IMG/VR virus record: IMGVR_UViG_3300035698_029839
Location: 1 to 64,000 of that record
DNA from: a virus
DNA: 64,000 nt
Direction: 5' to 3' (one strand)
The position numbers and the translations under genes were made by a program. The first letter of the stretch is position 1. The number at the start of each line of letters is the position of its first letter. The notes below the pieces were generated by a model. The model ran no database searches and had not been told where the DNA came from. It saw only the letters and a program-made list of their open reading frames with translations. Positions 35,846 through 43,586 of the stretch are shown in pieces.

Positions 35846-35978
35846 TTTAAATTTGTTTAATATAGAATCAATTGAAGAATTAGATTTTGAAGATGTTTAT
35901 GATATTTCAATAGATGAAGATTGTGTTTTTTTTCAAAACGAGCATAATTATATAGCAAATAATATAGTTGTTCATAAT
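35838..35978 (+). other. Split intein, C-terminal half (47 aa)
   Basis: Contains block F (EDVYDISIDEDCVFFQNEHNY) and block G ending VVHN with the usual His-Asn, followed by Ser as the +1 extein residue. ATG at 35838 overlaps the previous gene. Confidence 0.9.
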
Positions 35979-37685
35979 TCTCATGCTGCGGGTGTGGTCG
36001 TATCGGATGTCCCTCTTGATCAAATAGCTCCATTAAGAAATGCTAGGAAGGGAATGCTGGCTACTCAATTTCCTAGTGAAGATTTAGAACTTCTCGGTCT
36101 TATCAAATTTGATGTTCTGGCTATAGCCACTTTATCAGTTATTAAAAAAGCAGTAGAAATGATAAAAGAATATTGGGGGATAGAGATAGATGTAGAAAAT
36201 CTTCCTATGAATGATGAATCTACATTTGAAATTTATCGCAAGGGGAATTTGGGAGGAGTTTTTCAATGCGAAAAACATGGTATGCAAAAAACTATGAGAG
36301 ATATAGGGGTAGATCGTTTCGAAGATGTTATAGCTGGACTAGCACTACATCGTCCAGGCCCTATGGATAGTATTCCTGAGTATTGTGCCAGGAAACACAG
36401 GGAAAAAGATGTTGATTATTTTCATCCCTCAATTGAGCCATATGTAAAGCCTTATTTAGAAAGTACTTACGGTGTCCTTTGCTTCCAAGAACAGGTTATG
36501 CAAATTTGTAATAGTCTTGCTGGTTTCACAATTACTGATGGATATATTATGATAAAAGCGATTGGTAAGAAAAAAGAGCACTTGATGAAAAGATTCGAAG
36601 AACAATTTATTTCTGGTTGTGTAGAAAAAAAAGTTCCCCAACATGTTGCTCAGCAGTATTGGACTAAGTTTATTACTCCATTCTCATCTTATGGGTTTAA
36701 TTTGTGTCTTGATGGAAGCATGAGTGTTAAAAATAAAAAAGATGGAGAAATTTATGAAATTGAAGAATTAGAAAAAGAATTTAAAAAAGGAAATAAATTA
36801 GAAATTGTATTGGATAGTTATAAGGGAGGGCTTATTGTGGAAGATATAGTTGTTGATATATTTTGCACAGGTAAAAAAGATATTTATGAAATAGAATTGG
36901 ACAATGGGTCTATTTTAAAATGCACTTTGGATCATAAGTTTATATGTGATGATGGCAACGAGCATACAGTAAAAAAGATTATGGAAGAAGATTTAAATAT
37001 TTTATATTTTCAAGAAAATATGAAAAAGTGCAAAATAAAATCAGTTAAATATCTAGAGAAAAAAAAAGCATTTAATTTAACCATGAAATCAGGACAGCAT
37101 AATTATGCTCTTTATGATATGAATAACAAATGTAGTGTTATAAGTCGTAATTCTCATAGTGCATGCTATGGTTATAACTCTTATACAACAGCATATTTAA
37201 AAGCTAATTATCCTGATGAATTTATATGTTCTTTATTAGATGTGACGATAAGTGGTTCTCAAGGAGAGAGATATGATAAGGTTGCTGCATTTGAGAGAGA
37301 ATTTAAAAAGAAGATGAATATTAAATTTCTTTCCAGAGATATAAATAAATCAAAAGTATTGTTTACTATTGAGAAAAGAAAAGATCTTTCAGAAGGCGTG
37401 AAAAAAACAGAAATACGCCCTAGTCTTTTATGTAAGGGGCTTTTGAAAAAATCAGCTATGAATATAGAAGAAAATCAACCATATGATGATATGAGAGATT
37501 TTGTTAGAAAAACTAATTCGTCATTAATTGATATAAGGGTAGTGGAGGCTTTGACTACAGGTGGATATTTCGGGAAAAAGTATATGGAAGATCCATCTGT
37601 TATTGTGAAAGATTTTGTGATGATTAGAGAAGATATGAAAAAAACTGCTAAAAAAGGAGTAGAAACTGTCGATTTATTTGCATAA
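35838..37685 (+). CDS. dnaE: Split-intein C half fused to DnaE fragment 3, with a second intein
   Basis: 615 residues. Residues 1-47 are the intein C half, ending NYIANNIVVHN before Ser48. The DnaE body resumes at SHAAGVVVSDVPLDQIAPL and includes the third catalytic Asp (LGLIKFDVLAI) and the fingers (GVFQCEKHGMQKTMRDI, LALHRPGPMDSIPEY). A second intein fills residues 290-438 inside the conserved YGFN-SHSACYGY motif. The C-terminus is short compared with host DnaE and ends VETVDLFA, which resembles the canonical QLDLF-type clamp-binding motif. The polymerase is active only after trans- and cis-splicing. Confidence 0.9.
   Translation: MSNLNLFNIESIEELDFEDVYDISIDEDCVFFQNEHNYIANNIVVHNSHAAGVVVSDVPLDQIAPLRNARKGMLATQFPSEDLELLGLIKFDVLAIATLSVIKKAVEMIKEYWGIEIDVENLPMNDESTFEIYRKGNLGGVFQCEKHGMQKTMRDIGVDRFEDVIAGLALHRPGPMDSIPEYCARKHREKDVDYFHPSIEPYVKPYLESTYGVLCFQEQVMQICNSLAGFTITDGYIMIKAIGKKKEHLMKRFEEQFISGCVEKKVPQHVAQQYWTKFITPFSSYGFNLCLDGSMSVKNKKDGEIYEIEELEKEFKKGNKLEIVLDSYKGGLIVEDIVVDIFCTGKKDIYEIELDNGSILKCTLDHKFICDDGNEHTVKKIMEEDLNILYFQENMKKCKIKSVKYLEKKKAFNLTMKSGQHNYALYDMNNKCSVISRNSHSACYGYNSYTTAYLKANYPDEFICSLLDVTISGSQGERYDKVAAFEREFKKKMNIKFLSRDINKSKVLFTIEKRKDLSEGVKKTEIRPSLLCKGLLKKSAMNIEENQPYDDMRDFVRKTNSSLIDIRVVEALTTGGYFGKKYMEDPSVIVKDFVMIREDMKKTAKKGVETVDLFA
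36705..37151 (+). other. Mini-intein in DnaE (149 aa)
   Basis: Cys1 at 36705 (GFNL|CLDGSMSVKNKK), block B around SILKCTLDHKFICDDG, block F AFNLTMKSGQHNYALYD, and the end VISRN before SHSACYG. No endonuclease domain. The penultimate residue is Arg instead of the usual His. It sits three residues downstream of the site used by the cyanobacterial DnaE split intein. Confidence 0.85.
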
Positions 37686-37689
37686 AAGT

Positions 37690-37718
37690 TTGAAAAGTGA
37701 TTGTTATTACATTAAAAA
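37690..37718 (+). promoter_or_regulatory. AGTGA-class promoter (TTGAAA-N17-TAAAAA)
   Basis: TTGAAA 37690-37695, AGTGATTGT spacer start, weak -10 TAAAAA 37713-37718 followed by GTAG. The ATG at 37729 follows within 10 bases and lacks a ribosome binding site. Confidence 0.65.
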
Positions 37719-37728
37719 GTAGTTGTAT

Positions 37729-37935
37729 ATGAACATAATAAAATGTCCTGAATGTGGAAGTGAAGATTTGTTTGTATATGACATCGATGGGTGTATTAAA
37801 GAGGGTAGAATTATCGAAGAAACGGAGTGCTTGAAATGCAATCACATTTTTACCGTAAAAGCAGAATTATCTAAAATAGAAATAGAGATAGAAAAGGAGA
37901 TAAAAAAATGCCAGAAGAACATAAAACTACTTTAA
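37729..37935 (+). CDS. Small zinc-ribbon protein (68 aa)
   Basis: IIKCPECGSEDLF and ETECLKCNHIF form a CxxC/CxxC zinc ribbon; the C-terminal part is a charged helix. I use the ATG at 37729; a TTG two codons upstream is in frame. No ribosome binding site, so a leaderless start is likely. It overlaps the next gene by 28 bases. Confidence 0.65.
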   Translation: MNIIKCPECGSEDLFVYDIDGCIKEGRIIEETECLKCNHIFTVKAELSKIEIEIEKEIKKCQKNIKLL

Positions 37936-38222
37936 GATTAGAGATAGATAAAACTATCCAGCCAAAACAATATGAGCCGATTAAGATTCAATTATCTATT
38001 GAAGAAAGTCTTTTTTGGAAAGACGAAAAAGACAGAGAAGAGAAAATAAAATTTTGTTCAGAAAAAATTACAAAAGATTTTATTAAAGCCTTTGATCATG
38101 TTGTTGCAGAAATAGGAGAAAAGGATAGATGTATTGCAATAGTAAATGGTTCTGGAAAAGTTACTGATAAAAAAGAACAAGTTGTTTCTTCTTCTCCTGA
38201 AGAAGAATGGGACTTTAGTTAA
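37908..38222 (+). CDS. Hypothetical protein with acidic Trp tail (104 aa)
   Basis: 104 residues with a beta-strand-rich start (KTTLRLEIDKTIQPKQYEPI), a central part and an acidic tail ending EEEWDFS. Tails of this kind also end DnaB and the SSB. GGAG precedes the ATG. It probably belongs to the replication cluster that follows; function unknown. Confidence 0.6.
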   Translation: MPEEHKTTLRLEIDKTIQPKQYEPIKIQLSIEESLFWKDEKDREEKIKFCSEKITKDFIKAFDHVVAEIGEKDRCIAIVNGSGKVTDKKEQVVSSSPEEEWDFS

Positions 38223-38236
38223 AATAGGTGTGAATT

Positions 38237-39457
38237 ATGACAAATGAGAATAGTTTACAAGAATTTGAAGATATGTTCAATCTATCTTCTAAAGATGAGG
38301 AAAATGGTCAAGCAGAAGAATATGGACATAGCATGAATTCTAAAGAACCATTTGAAAAGTTAGTAGAAGATGTAAGAGAGGATATAAAACAAGTTGAAGA
38401 TAAGGGTAGTTCTTTAGAAGTTGAAGATAAGGGTAGTTCTTTAGAAGTTGAAGACAAGGGTATTTCTTTAGAGGTTGAAGATCCTCATGATATTGTTAAG
38501 GATGTTGCGTCAAGAAGTAGTGAAGATGACCAAGATATTGTAAGCCCTGTTGAGGGTGTAGCTAATGTTGAAGAAGAAGATTTTGATTCTCTGCCCGACC
38601 AAGAGATAAAAACAGAAGAGATAAGAGAAATAGTAAAAGACATCAACGATTTTCATAGTGATATAAAAGTTGAAGAAGAAAAAGAGCAAGAAGAAAAAAA
38701 GAAAGAAGAGACAGAGAAAAAAGAGACGGAGAAAAAAGAGACGGAGGATGGGGAAACATCTCCTCTTGATAAGATTACCGTAGAAAGTTTCTCCATACTT
38801 GATGGTGACAAGATTAGATGGTCTTTAAAAAGTCCTTCTACTATGTACGATCCTTTTTATAGGCAAAAGAAAATAGTATTAGATAGTTGTCTTGCTGGGG
38901 GGCAGGTAGAATGCTCTTCGTGGAATGAAGAATTAAGAGATGCTCAAGTTAATGTAATTACTGAAGTTTTTGATCAACAAGTAATTATCAAACAAATGGA
39001 AGAAGTACAGCAGTTTAGAAATAGGGTTAAGTATATTGGTGTTAGAGTTAATAACCAATATTTCTTGTTCGATAGGTTTACACCCTTGTTGAGGGGATAT
39101 CTGGCAAGAATTCAATATTTAAAACCTGTTCTTAAGCAAGATGGTCTTATTTTAGAGCATATGGGCGATGTTGAAATGTATTTTGAAAGGTTGAGGGGTT
39201 TGCATAAATCTGTTGCTGATACAGAAAAGAATTTAGCAGCGGCTTATGAAATGCTTAGTAGAAAAGTAACTATTTGTATGGAACTTCCCCCTGTTGAAAG
39301 ATATAACAAACCAGAAGCTACACCATATCATTCTAAATTTTCAACTTCCAAAGAAATTACACCTTCGGAACTGGACGATTTTGATAATCTTCCTGACCAT
39401 GCTGAGGCAGGCCCATTAGAGAAAAAGAGTGGGGCAATTAGTTGGAACGAAATTTAA
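38237..39457 (+). CDS. Hypothetical acidic protein upstream of SSB (406 aa)
   Basis: Residues 1-185 are a low-complexity, acidic, disordered region with three VEDKG-[SI]-SLE repeats and KKETEKKET runs. The folded part (about 190-370) has EEVQQFRNRVKYIGVRVNNQ and a long helix (GLHKSVADTEKNLAAAYEML). It ends SGAISWNEI, again a tryptophan-acid tail. The position before SSB and RecA suggests a recombination or replication accessory, but I recognise no family. Confidence 0.6.
   Translation: MTNENSLQEFEDMFNLSSKDEENGQAEEYGHSMNSKEPFEKLVEDVREDIKQVEDKGSSLEVEDKGSSLEVEDKGISLEVEDPHDIVKDVASRSSEDDQDIVSPVEGVANVEEEDFDSLPDQEIKTEEIREIVKDINDFHSDIKVEEEKEQEEKKKEETEKKETEKKETEDGETSPLDKITVESFSILDGDKIRWSLKSPSTMYDPFYRQKKIVLDSCLAGGQVECSSWNEELRDAQVNVITEVFDQQVIIKQMEEVQQFRNRVKYIGVRVNNQYFLFDRFTPLLRGYLARIQYLKPVLKQDGLILEHMGDVEMYFERLRGLHKSVADTEKNLAAAYEMLSRKVTICMELPPVERYNKPEATPYHSKFSTSKEITPSELDDFDNLPDHAEAGPLEKKSGAISWNEI
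38393..38473 (+). repeat. Three 27-base tandem repeats
   Basis: Three direct copies of a 27-base unit encoding VEDKGSSLE, VEDKGSSLE and VEDKGISLE inside the disordered acidic region. The first two differ little, pointing to recent slippage. Confidence 0.85.
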
Positions 39458-39471
39458 TTTTAAAAAATAAA

Positions 39472-39490
39472 AATCACTTCAAAAGTGATT
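39472..39490. repeat. Hairpin overlapping the SSB promoter -35
   Basis: AATCACTT-CAA-AAGTGATT, an 8-base perfect inverted repeat with a 3-base loop. The right arm contains the AGTGATT element of the promoter, so it could be an operator for a dimeric regulator. Confidence 0.75.
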
Positions 39491-39506
39491 GTAAAAAGAT
39501 TATAAA
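39478..39506 (+). promoter_or_regulatory. AGTGA-class promoter for SSB/RecA (TTCAAA-N17-TATAAA)
   Basis: TTCAAA 39478-39483, AGTGATTGT spacer start, TATAAA 39501-39506, leader of about 35 bases with AGGAG before the ATG at 39547. The -35 lies in an inverted repeat. Confidence 0.75.
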
Positions 39507-39546
39507 GTATAAAGTAATTTAAATTTTTAGATAGGAGTAAAAAATT

Positions 39547-40245
39547 ATGGCAGAATATGTTCAGTGGGGTTCAGTCCCAAAAAGTGGTAATGGTGGAGAA
39601 AGAGGAGAATTTCTTAAGTTAAAGACAGGTAACACCTATCGTATCCGTCCTGTTTTTGATCCTCTGAAGTTCTATAAGTATTTTCACAAAAATGATAAAA
39701 GGTTGAGAACAGCTATCTGTGCAAAACCAGATATTTGTCCTGTTAGAGATAGGCATCCAGAGCTTAAAAAGCCTTCTATGCGTTACGCGGCTTATGTTAT
39801 TGATCGAGAAGATGGTAAGGTTAAAATTCTTGAAGCACCTCAGTCTGTATTCCGTCCAATCGGAAGTAGTTTTGAAGCTACAGGTAAAAATCCTGGAAGT
39901 GGTGCTGATGGTAGCGATTGGCAGATCAAGGTAACGGGTACAGGGTTGAATACTACTTATGATGTAGCATTTGCAGGTAATACTCCTCTTACTCAAGAAG
40001 AAAGAGCTTCTATAAAAGAGGCATTAGACGGAGATATGAAGAGACTTGAGAAAATTTACAAAAACGATACTTCAGAAGAGATCGAAGAAAAGCTGTTTGG
40101 AGATCCTGATAAGGCATCTAGCACTTCATCTAATGATGTTAGTTTTGGTAATTCACCTATTGAGCCTGTTGCCGCTGTTGAGCCTGTTGCCGCTGTTGAG
40201 AAACCAACAGAAAGTTCTGATAGCGATTGGGAAAATAACTTTTAA
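39547..40245 (+). CDS. Single-stranded DNA-binding protein (gp32-like)
   Basis: 232 residues. The core fits phage gp32-type OB folds: EFLKLKTGNTYRIRPVFDPL, a Cys/His group around TAICAKPDICPVRDRHPEL that may bind zinc, and QIKVTGTGLNTTYDVAFAG. An acidic Val/Ala-rich linker with two EPVAAV repeats leads to the tip SDSDWENNF, like the acidic aromatic tails by which SSBs recruit partners. It would coat single-stranded DNA at the fork. It lies 14 bases before recA. Confidence 0.8.
   Translation: MAEYVQWGSVPKSGNGGERGEFLKLKTGNTYRIRPVFDPLKFYKYFHKNDKRLRTAICAKPDICPVRDRHPELKKPSMRYAAYVIDREDGKVKILEAPQSVFRPIGSSFEATGKNPGSGADGSDWQIKVTGTGLNTTYDVAFAGNTPLTQEERASIKEALDGDMKRLEKIYKNDTSEEIEEKLFGDPDKASSTSSNDVSFGNSPIEPVAAVEPVAAVEKPTESSDSDWENNF
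40162..40197 (+). repeat. Two 18-base tandem repeats in the SSB linker
   Basis: Two exact copies of an 18-base unit encoding EPVAAV, in the flexible linker before the acidic tail. Confidence 0.85.
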
Positions 40246-40259
40246 GAGGGGGTGTTATT

Positions 40260-41420
40260 ATGGCAAAAGGTAAAAGTAACAAAGGGAATAGTGATGATAT
40301 ATTTAAGGGACTAGGTGGTTTTTGCCGTTTGGGGGCCAGGGAATCAAGCCCTGGCAACATCCCCACTGGTCACTTTAATTTAGATTTTATTATTCAGTAC
40401 GGAATGCATCCATCAAAAGTTGACTTAAATAAGGTCGAAGGATATGATCCTGCAAAAACTATAGGAATACCATTAGGGAAATTGGTTGAAATTTTTGGTG
40501 AAGAGGGTAGTGGTAAATCTTCTTTAGCTTATCGTGTTGCAGGATATGCTCAAAAATTAGGACATGAAGTTGTTTGGATTGATGTGGAGCACTCGTTTCA
40601 AGAAAATTTAGCTTATATAAACGGCTGCGACATTGACCAGCTTCATCTTGCTAATATGGTTAATGCAGAAAATCCAGAAGAGGATATTTATGCAGAGGAT
40701 GTAATTGATGCTATGATAGAACTTATGAAACAGGGTGCTGGAGTTATAATTTTAGATTCTGTTGCTAATTTGATTCCTAAGGCACTTTTTGAAGCTTCTA
40801 CAGAAAAAGAATTTATGGGACTGCTTTCAAGATTGTTGAGTAAATCTTTAGGTAAGTTAGTTTCTTATGCTGAGAAATATGGAACGTTGCTTATTTTTAT
40901 TAACCAGTTGAGAGAAAAAATAGGACAAACTTGGGGAGACCCAAGGACAAGTCCAGGAGGTCATTCATTACATCACAATGCATCTCTTCGTCTTAGGATG
41001 GATAAAAGGAATAGCAAGGATGCTGATATTTATGTCCCTGATCCTGAGACAGGTGAAGATATGTTAATAGGTAGGCACTCTAAAGTTTCTCTTGTTAAAA
41101 ATAGATTTGCTAAACCTTATAGAGAGTCTTTGGATGTACCTATTTATTATGAGGCATATTTTCCCGAAATAGATGAAGTAGTTTTTGATACTGGAAGACA
41201 AATAAAACTTATTTCAGTTAGAAAAGGAATTTTTAATTGGGACGGGTTAAAGATCGAAGGCAGAAAAGATTTTATTAAGCATATTAAAAAAGAAAATCTT
41301 ACAGATAAGCTGATTGATGCTATAAAATTAAAGGCATTAGAGAATGATATTATTCTTCCTCCAGAAATTATTTTGTATGGGATGGAAGAAGACAGTGCAG
41401 GTTCTCCTGCGGTGAAATAA
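40260..41420 (+). CDS. recA: RecA/UvsX-type recombinase
   Basis: 386 residues with GGTG upstream. Walker A is EIFGEEGSGKSS, Walker B is GVIILDSVANLIPKA, and loop L2 and its flanks are INQLREKIGQTWGDPRTSPG followed by GGHSLHHNASLRLRM. The N-terminal region carries TGHFNLDFII, the RecA stretch before the core. It catalyses strand exchange on SSB-coated DNA. It sits between SSB and the primase TOPRIM gene, whose ATG overlaps its stop. Confidence 0.92.
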   Translation: MAKGKSNKGNSDDIFKGLGGFCRLGARESSPGNIPTGHFNLDFIIQYGMHPSKVDLNKVEGYDPAKTIGIPLGKLVEIFGEEGSGKSSLAYRVAGYAQKLGHEVVWIDVEHSFQENLAYINGCDIDQLHLANMVNAENPEEDIYAEDVIDAMIELMKQGAGVIILDSVANLIPKALFEASTEKEFMGLLSRLLSKSLGKLVSYAEKYGTLLIFINQLREKIGQTWGDPRTSPGGHSLHHNASLRLRMDKRNSKDADIYVPDPETGEDMLIGRHSKVSLVKNRFAKPYRESLDVPIYYEAYFPEIDEVVFDTGRQIKLISVRKGIFNWDGLKIEGRKDFIKHIKKENLTDKLIDAIKLKALENDIILPPEIILYGMEEDSAGSPAVK

Positions 41421-42127
41421 TGAATAAATGGGTAAATGGTTTCCCCGAAACTGAAAGATACAAAATTGTTGAAGCAGCTAAGATAACTCTTTCAAAACCA
41501 GAAGGAAAAATTGCTCTTGATTATTTGCTCAATGAGCGAAAATTTTCTCCTGAAATCATTGATAAATTCGATATGGGTTATTGCCCTCTGGACGTAGATC
41601 ATGAAGTAAGAGGCAGAATTATTACTCCTATCTATAGTAGTTATGGAGAGTTAATAGCCATATCAACTCGTCATTTAGATAAGAATCATTCACAAAGATT
41701 TTTACATGAATCTTTTGATAAGGGTTCTTATCTTTATGGCTTGTATTATGCAAAAGAGAATATCCAGAGAATTAATAAAGTTATTATCGTAGAGGGGGAG
41801 TGTGATGTGGCATGTTCTCATACTTTCGGATTTAATATGACTGTTGGGCTGTGTGGTAGCGCTTTCACTCTTTTTCAAATAGCTTTGTTATCTAAATATT
41901 GTACAGATTATTATCTTTTATTTGATGGGGACGAAGCTGGAAGAAAATCTATAGCAAGAGCGATGAAAGATTATGAGAAATATAATTTAGTTTCTTATGG
42001 GTTAAGATTTATTCCTGTTTATCTTCCTAAAGATTGTGATCCTGATGAATTCATAATTGATGGAGGTAAGAAGAATATGAGAAACAAATTAATAACGTCT
42101 AAAGAAGATTGTGGATTTAATATTTAA
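41420..42127 (+). CDS. dnaG: Primase catalytic (TOPRIM) subunit, second half of DnaG
   Basis: 235 residues. It begins with the DnaG RNA-polymerase N-terminal region (ALDYLLNERKFSPEIIDKFD, then GRIITPIYSSYGELIAISTR) and contains the TOPRIM motifs: IIVEGECDVAC (catalytic Glu) and YYLLFDGDEAGRKSI (D-x-D). There is no CHC2 zinc finger and no C-terminal helicase-binding domain. The zinc finger is the separate gene at 26240. ATG overlaps the recA stop (TAATG). Confidence 0.88.
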   Translation: MNKWVNGFPETERYKIVEAAKITLSKPEGKIALDYLLNERKFSPEIIDKFDMGYCPLDVDHEVRGRIITPIYSSYGELIAISTRHLDKNHSQRFLHESFDKGSYLYGLYYAKENIQRINKVIIVEGECDVACSHTFGFNMTVGLCGSAFTLFQIALLSKYCTDYYLLFDGDEAGRKSIARAMKDYEKYNLVSYGLRFIPVYLPKDCDPDEFIIDGGKKNMRNKLITSKEDCGFNI

Positions 42128-42138
42128 AGGTAAATAAT

Positions 42139-43146
42139 ATGGCAGATAAAACATATACTCCTCAAGAAGTAACATCAGTAATGAATCTAATTGATACTTA
42201 TATTAGATGGAATACAGTTACTAATAGATCAGAAAGAAAATATGATAATTATCATCCTTCTGAATTTGGTAAATGTCTTAGGATGCAACAGTATAAGCAT
42301 TATGCGTGGAAAGGTTTAATTGATGTAAAATATCCAGATCCTGATAGTCAAAAACATAGACTATTTCACAAAGGTCATAATATGCATGATCGTTGGTCTA
42401 AATATTTTGATGATATAGGAGATGTTTTACTTGGGAGATGGAAGTGTAAAAATGCTCTTTGTTATATGTTTGATAATAATGGCCAAATTAAGAAAAATTA
42501 TTCTTTAGAAAAAATATATAAAGATAAGAAAACGAGAATTGCTGAAGGTAAAAATGGTCCAATTTTCCGTCCTAAAAAATGTGTTTGTGGTTGTACCGAT
42601 TTCCAATATTTAGAAACACAAGTATTAGAACCAGAGTTACATATAAAAGGTAATGCTGATATAGTTCTTAATTGCGAGCTTCTTGAAGAAGAAAGATTTA
42701 AAGGCGTTAGAATTTCTTATAATCAGAAATTTTTACCTCTTAAAAATAGTAAAGTTGTTATTGATATGAAAACATGTGGTTCTAATGCGTGGAAAAATCA
42801 AATCATGTCTAAAGGGCCACATAAGGACTATCTTATTCAACTTACAATTTATGCTCATATATTAGGTTGCGATTATGGGATTGTGGCTTATGAGAATAAA
42901 GATAATTCCAAAATGGCATGGTTCCAAGTTCCAAGGAATGATATTTGGTGGGAAATTATTCAAAGTCAAGCTAGAGCAATGATTGAAATGTCAAAAGAGA
43001 GAAAGCTCCCTCCTCCAAAATATGCTTCAAAGAGTAATTATTCTTGCAAATACTGTGATTTCAAAGAACTTTGTTATAAATCGAAGATATGGGATAGTCC
43101 TACGTTAGAAAGTAAAAGAAGAGAATTTTATAAATCATTATTATAA
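42139..43146 (+). CDS. Cas4/RecB-like PD-(D/E)XK exonuclease with iron-sulphur Cys
   Basis: 335 residues. Nuclease motifs: HIKGNADIVLNCE (first Asp), KVVIDMKTCG (D-x-K), and YLIQLTIYAHILG (Q-x3-Y). The Cys set fits a Cas4/AddB-type 4Fe-4S cluster: FGKCLRMQQ at the N-terminus and YSCKYCDFKELCYK at the C-terminus. A second pair (KCVCGCTDFQ) may bind zinc. Likely 5'-3' end resection for RecA-dependent recombination, encoded just downstream of recA and primase. Confidence 0.82.
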   Translation: MADKTYTPQEVTSVMNLIDTYIRWNTVTNRSERKYDNYHPSEFGKCLRMQQYKHYAWKGLIDVKYPDPDSQKHRLFHKGHNMHDRWSKYFDDIGDVLLGRWKCKNALCYMFDNNGQIKKNYSLEKIYKDKKTRIAEGKNGPIFRPKKCVCGCTDFQYLETQVLEPELHIKGNADIVLNCELLEEERFKGVRISYNQKFLPLKNSKVVIDMKTCGSNAWKNQIMSKGPHKDYLIQLTIYAHILGCDYGIVAYENKDNSKMAWFQVPRNDIWWEIIQSQARAMIEMSKERKLPPPKYASKSNYSCKYCDFKELCYKSKIWDSPTLESKRREFYKSLL

Positions 43147-43148
43147 AG

Positions 43149-43177
43149 TTTTTTAGGTGAAAATACGATTATATAGT
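43149..43177 (+). promoter_or_regulatory. AGTGA-class promoter (TTTTTT-N17-TATAGT)
   Basis: TTTTTT 43149-43154, AGGTGAAAA spacer start, TATAGT 43172-43177 then AGTAG. AAGGAG and the SpoVS ATG follow 33 bases on. Confidence 0.6.
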
Positions 43178-43215
43178 AGTAGTTAAATTTTTATTTTTAT
43201 AAGGAGAATGTTGTC

Positions 43216-43545
43216 ATGATAGAAGGCGCTAATGAAAAGAGCAATACAGTTGATGAGACTTTACTTTTAGTGAGTGGAAGTAAGGGAAGTAAGGATAAAG
43301 ACAAAGATTATGTTAAAAAACTTTCCAATGCTATTTCGCAAGTATATTCGAAACACTCAACAGCTAAGTTGAGATGTGTTGGTGCTGCCTCCCTTAATAA
43401 TGCTATTAAATCTTTTATTATAGCTAGGGGAGAAGCAAAGAAGAATGGAGATAATTTATTGATAAGTCCTAGTTTTACAACTGTCAGTTTTCAAGGTGAA
43501 GAGAAGACTGGTATTGTGCTAGATGTTGTATCTAATAAAGAATAA
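43216..43545 (+). CDS. spoVS: SpoVS family protein
   Basis: 109 residues. The core matches stage V sporulation protein S: LRCVGAASLNNAIKSFIIAR, NLLISPSFTTVSFQGEEKT, GIVLDVV. The N-terminal strand LLLVSG is also typical. SpoVS has an Alba-like fold and is thought to bind nucleic acid; in Bacillus it affects sporulation and septation. In a phage it may modulate host chromatin or development. It has its own promoter and AAGGAG. Confidence 0.88.
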   Translation: MIEGANEKSNTVDETLLLVSGSKGSKDKDKDYVKKLSNAISQVYSKHSTAKLRCVGAASLNNAIKSFIIARGEAKKNGDNLLISPSFTTVSFQGEEKTGIVLDVVSNKE

Positions 43546-43586
43546 TCTTTATTTTAAGTAGAAAAATTTATTTATGAGGTGTTAAA

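Noticed and set aside
38393-38473. Tandem repeats as a CRISPR-like array or origin iterons
   Set aside because: Repeats are adjacent without spacers and keep the reading frame as VEDKG-x-SLE; they are coding repeats.
40335-40355. GC-rich hairpin GCCAGGG/CCCTGGC
   Set aside because: It is inside the recA coding region, where the protein sequence is normal; no T-run follows, so it is not a terminator. It may still be a local RNA structure.
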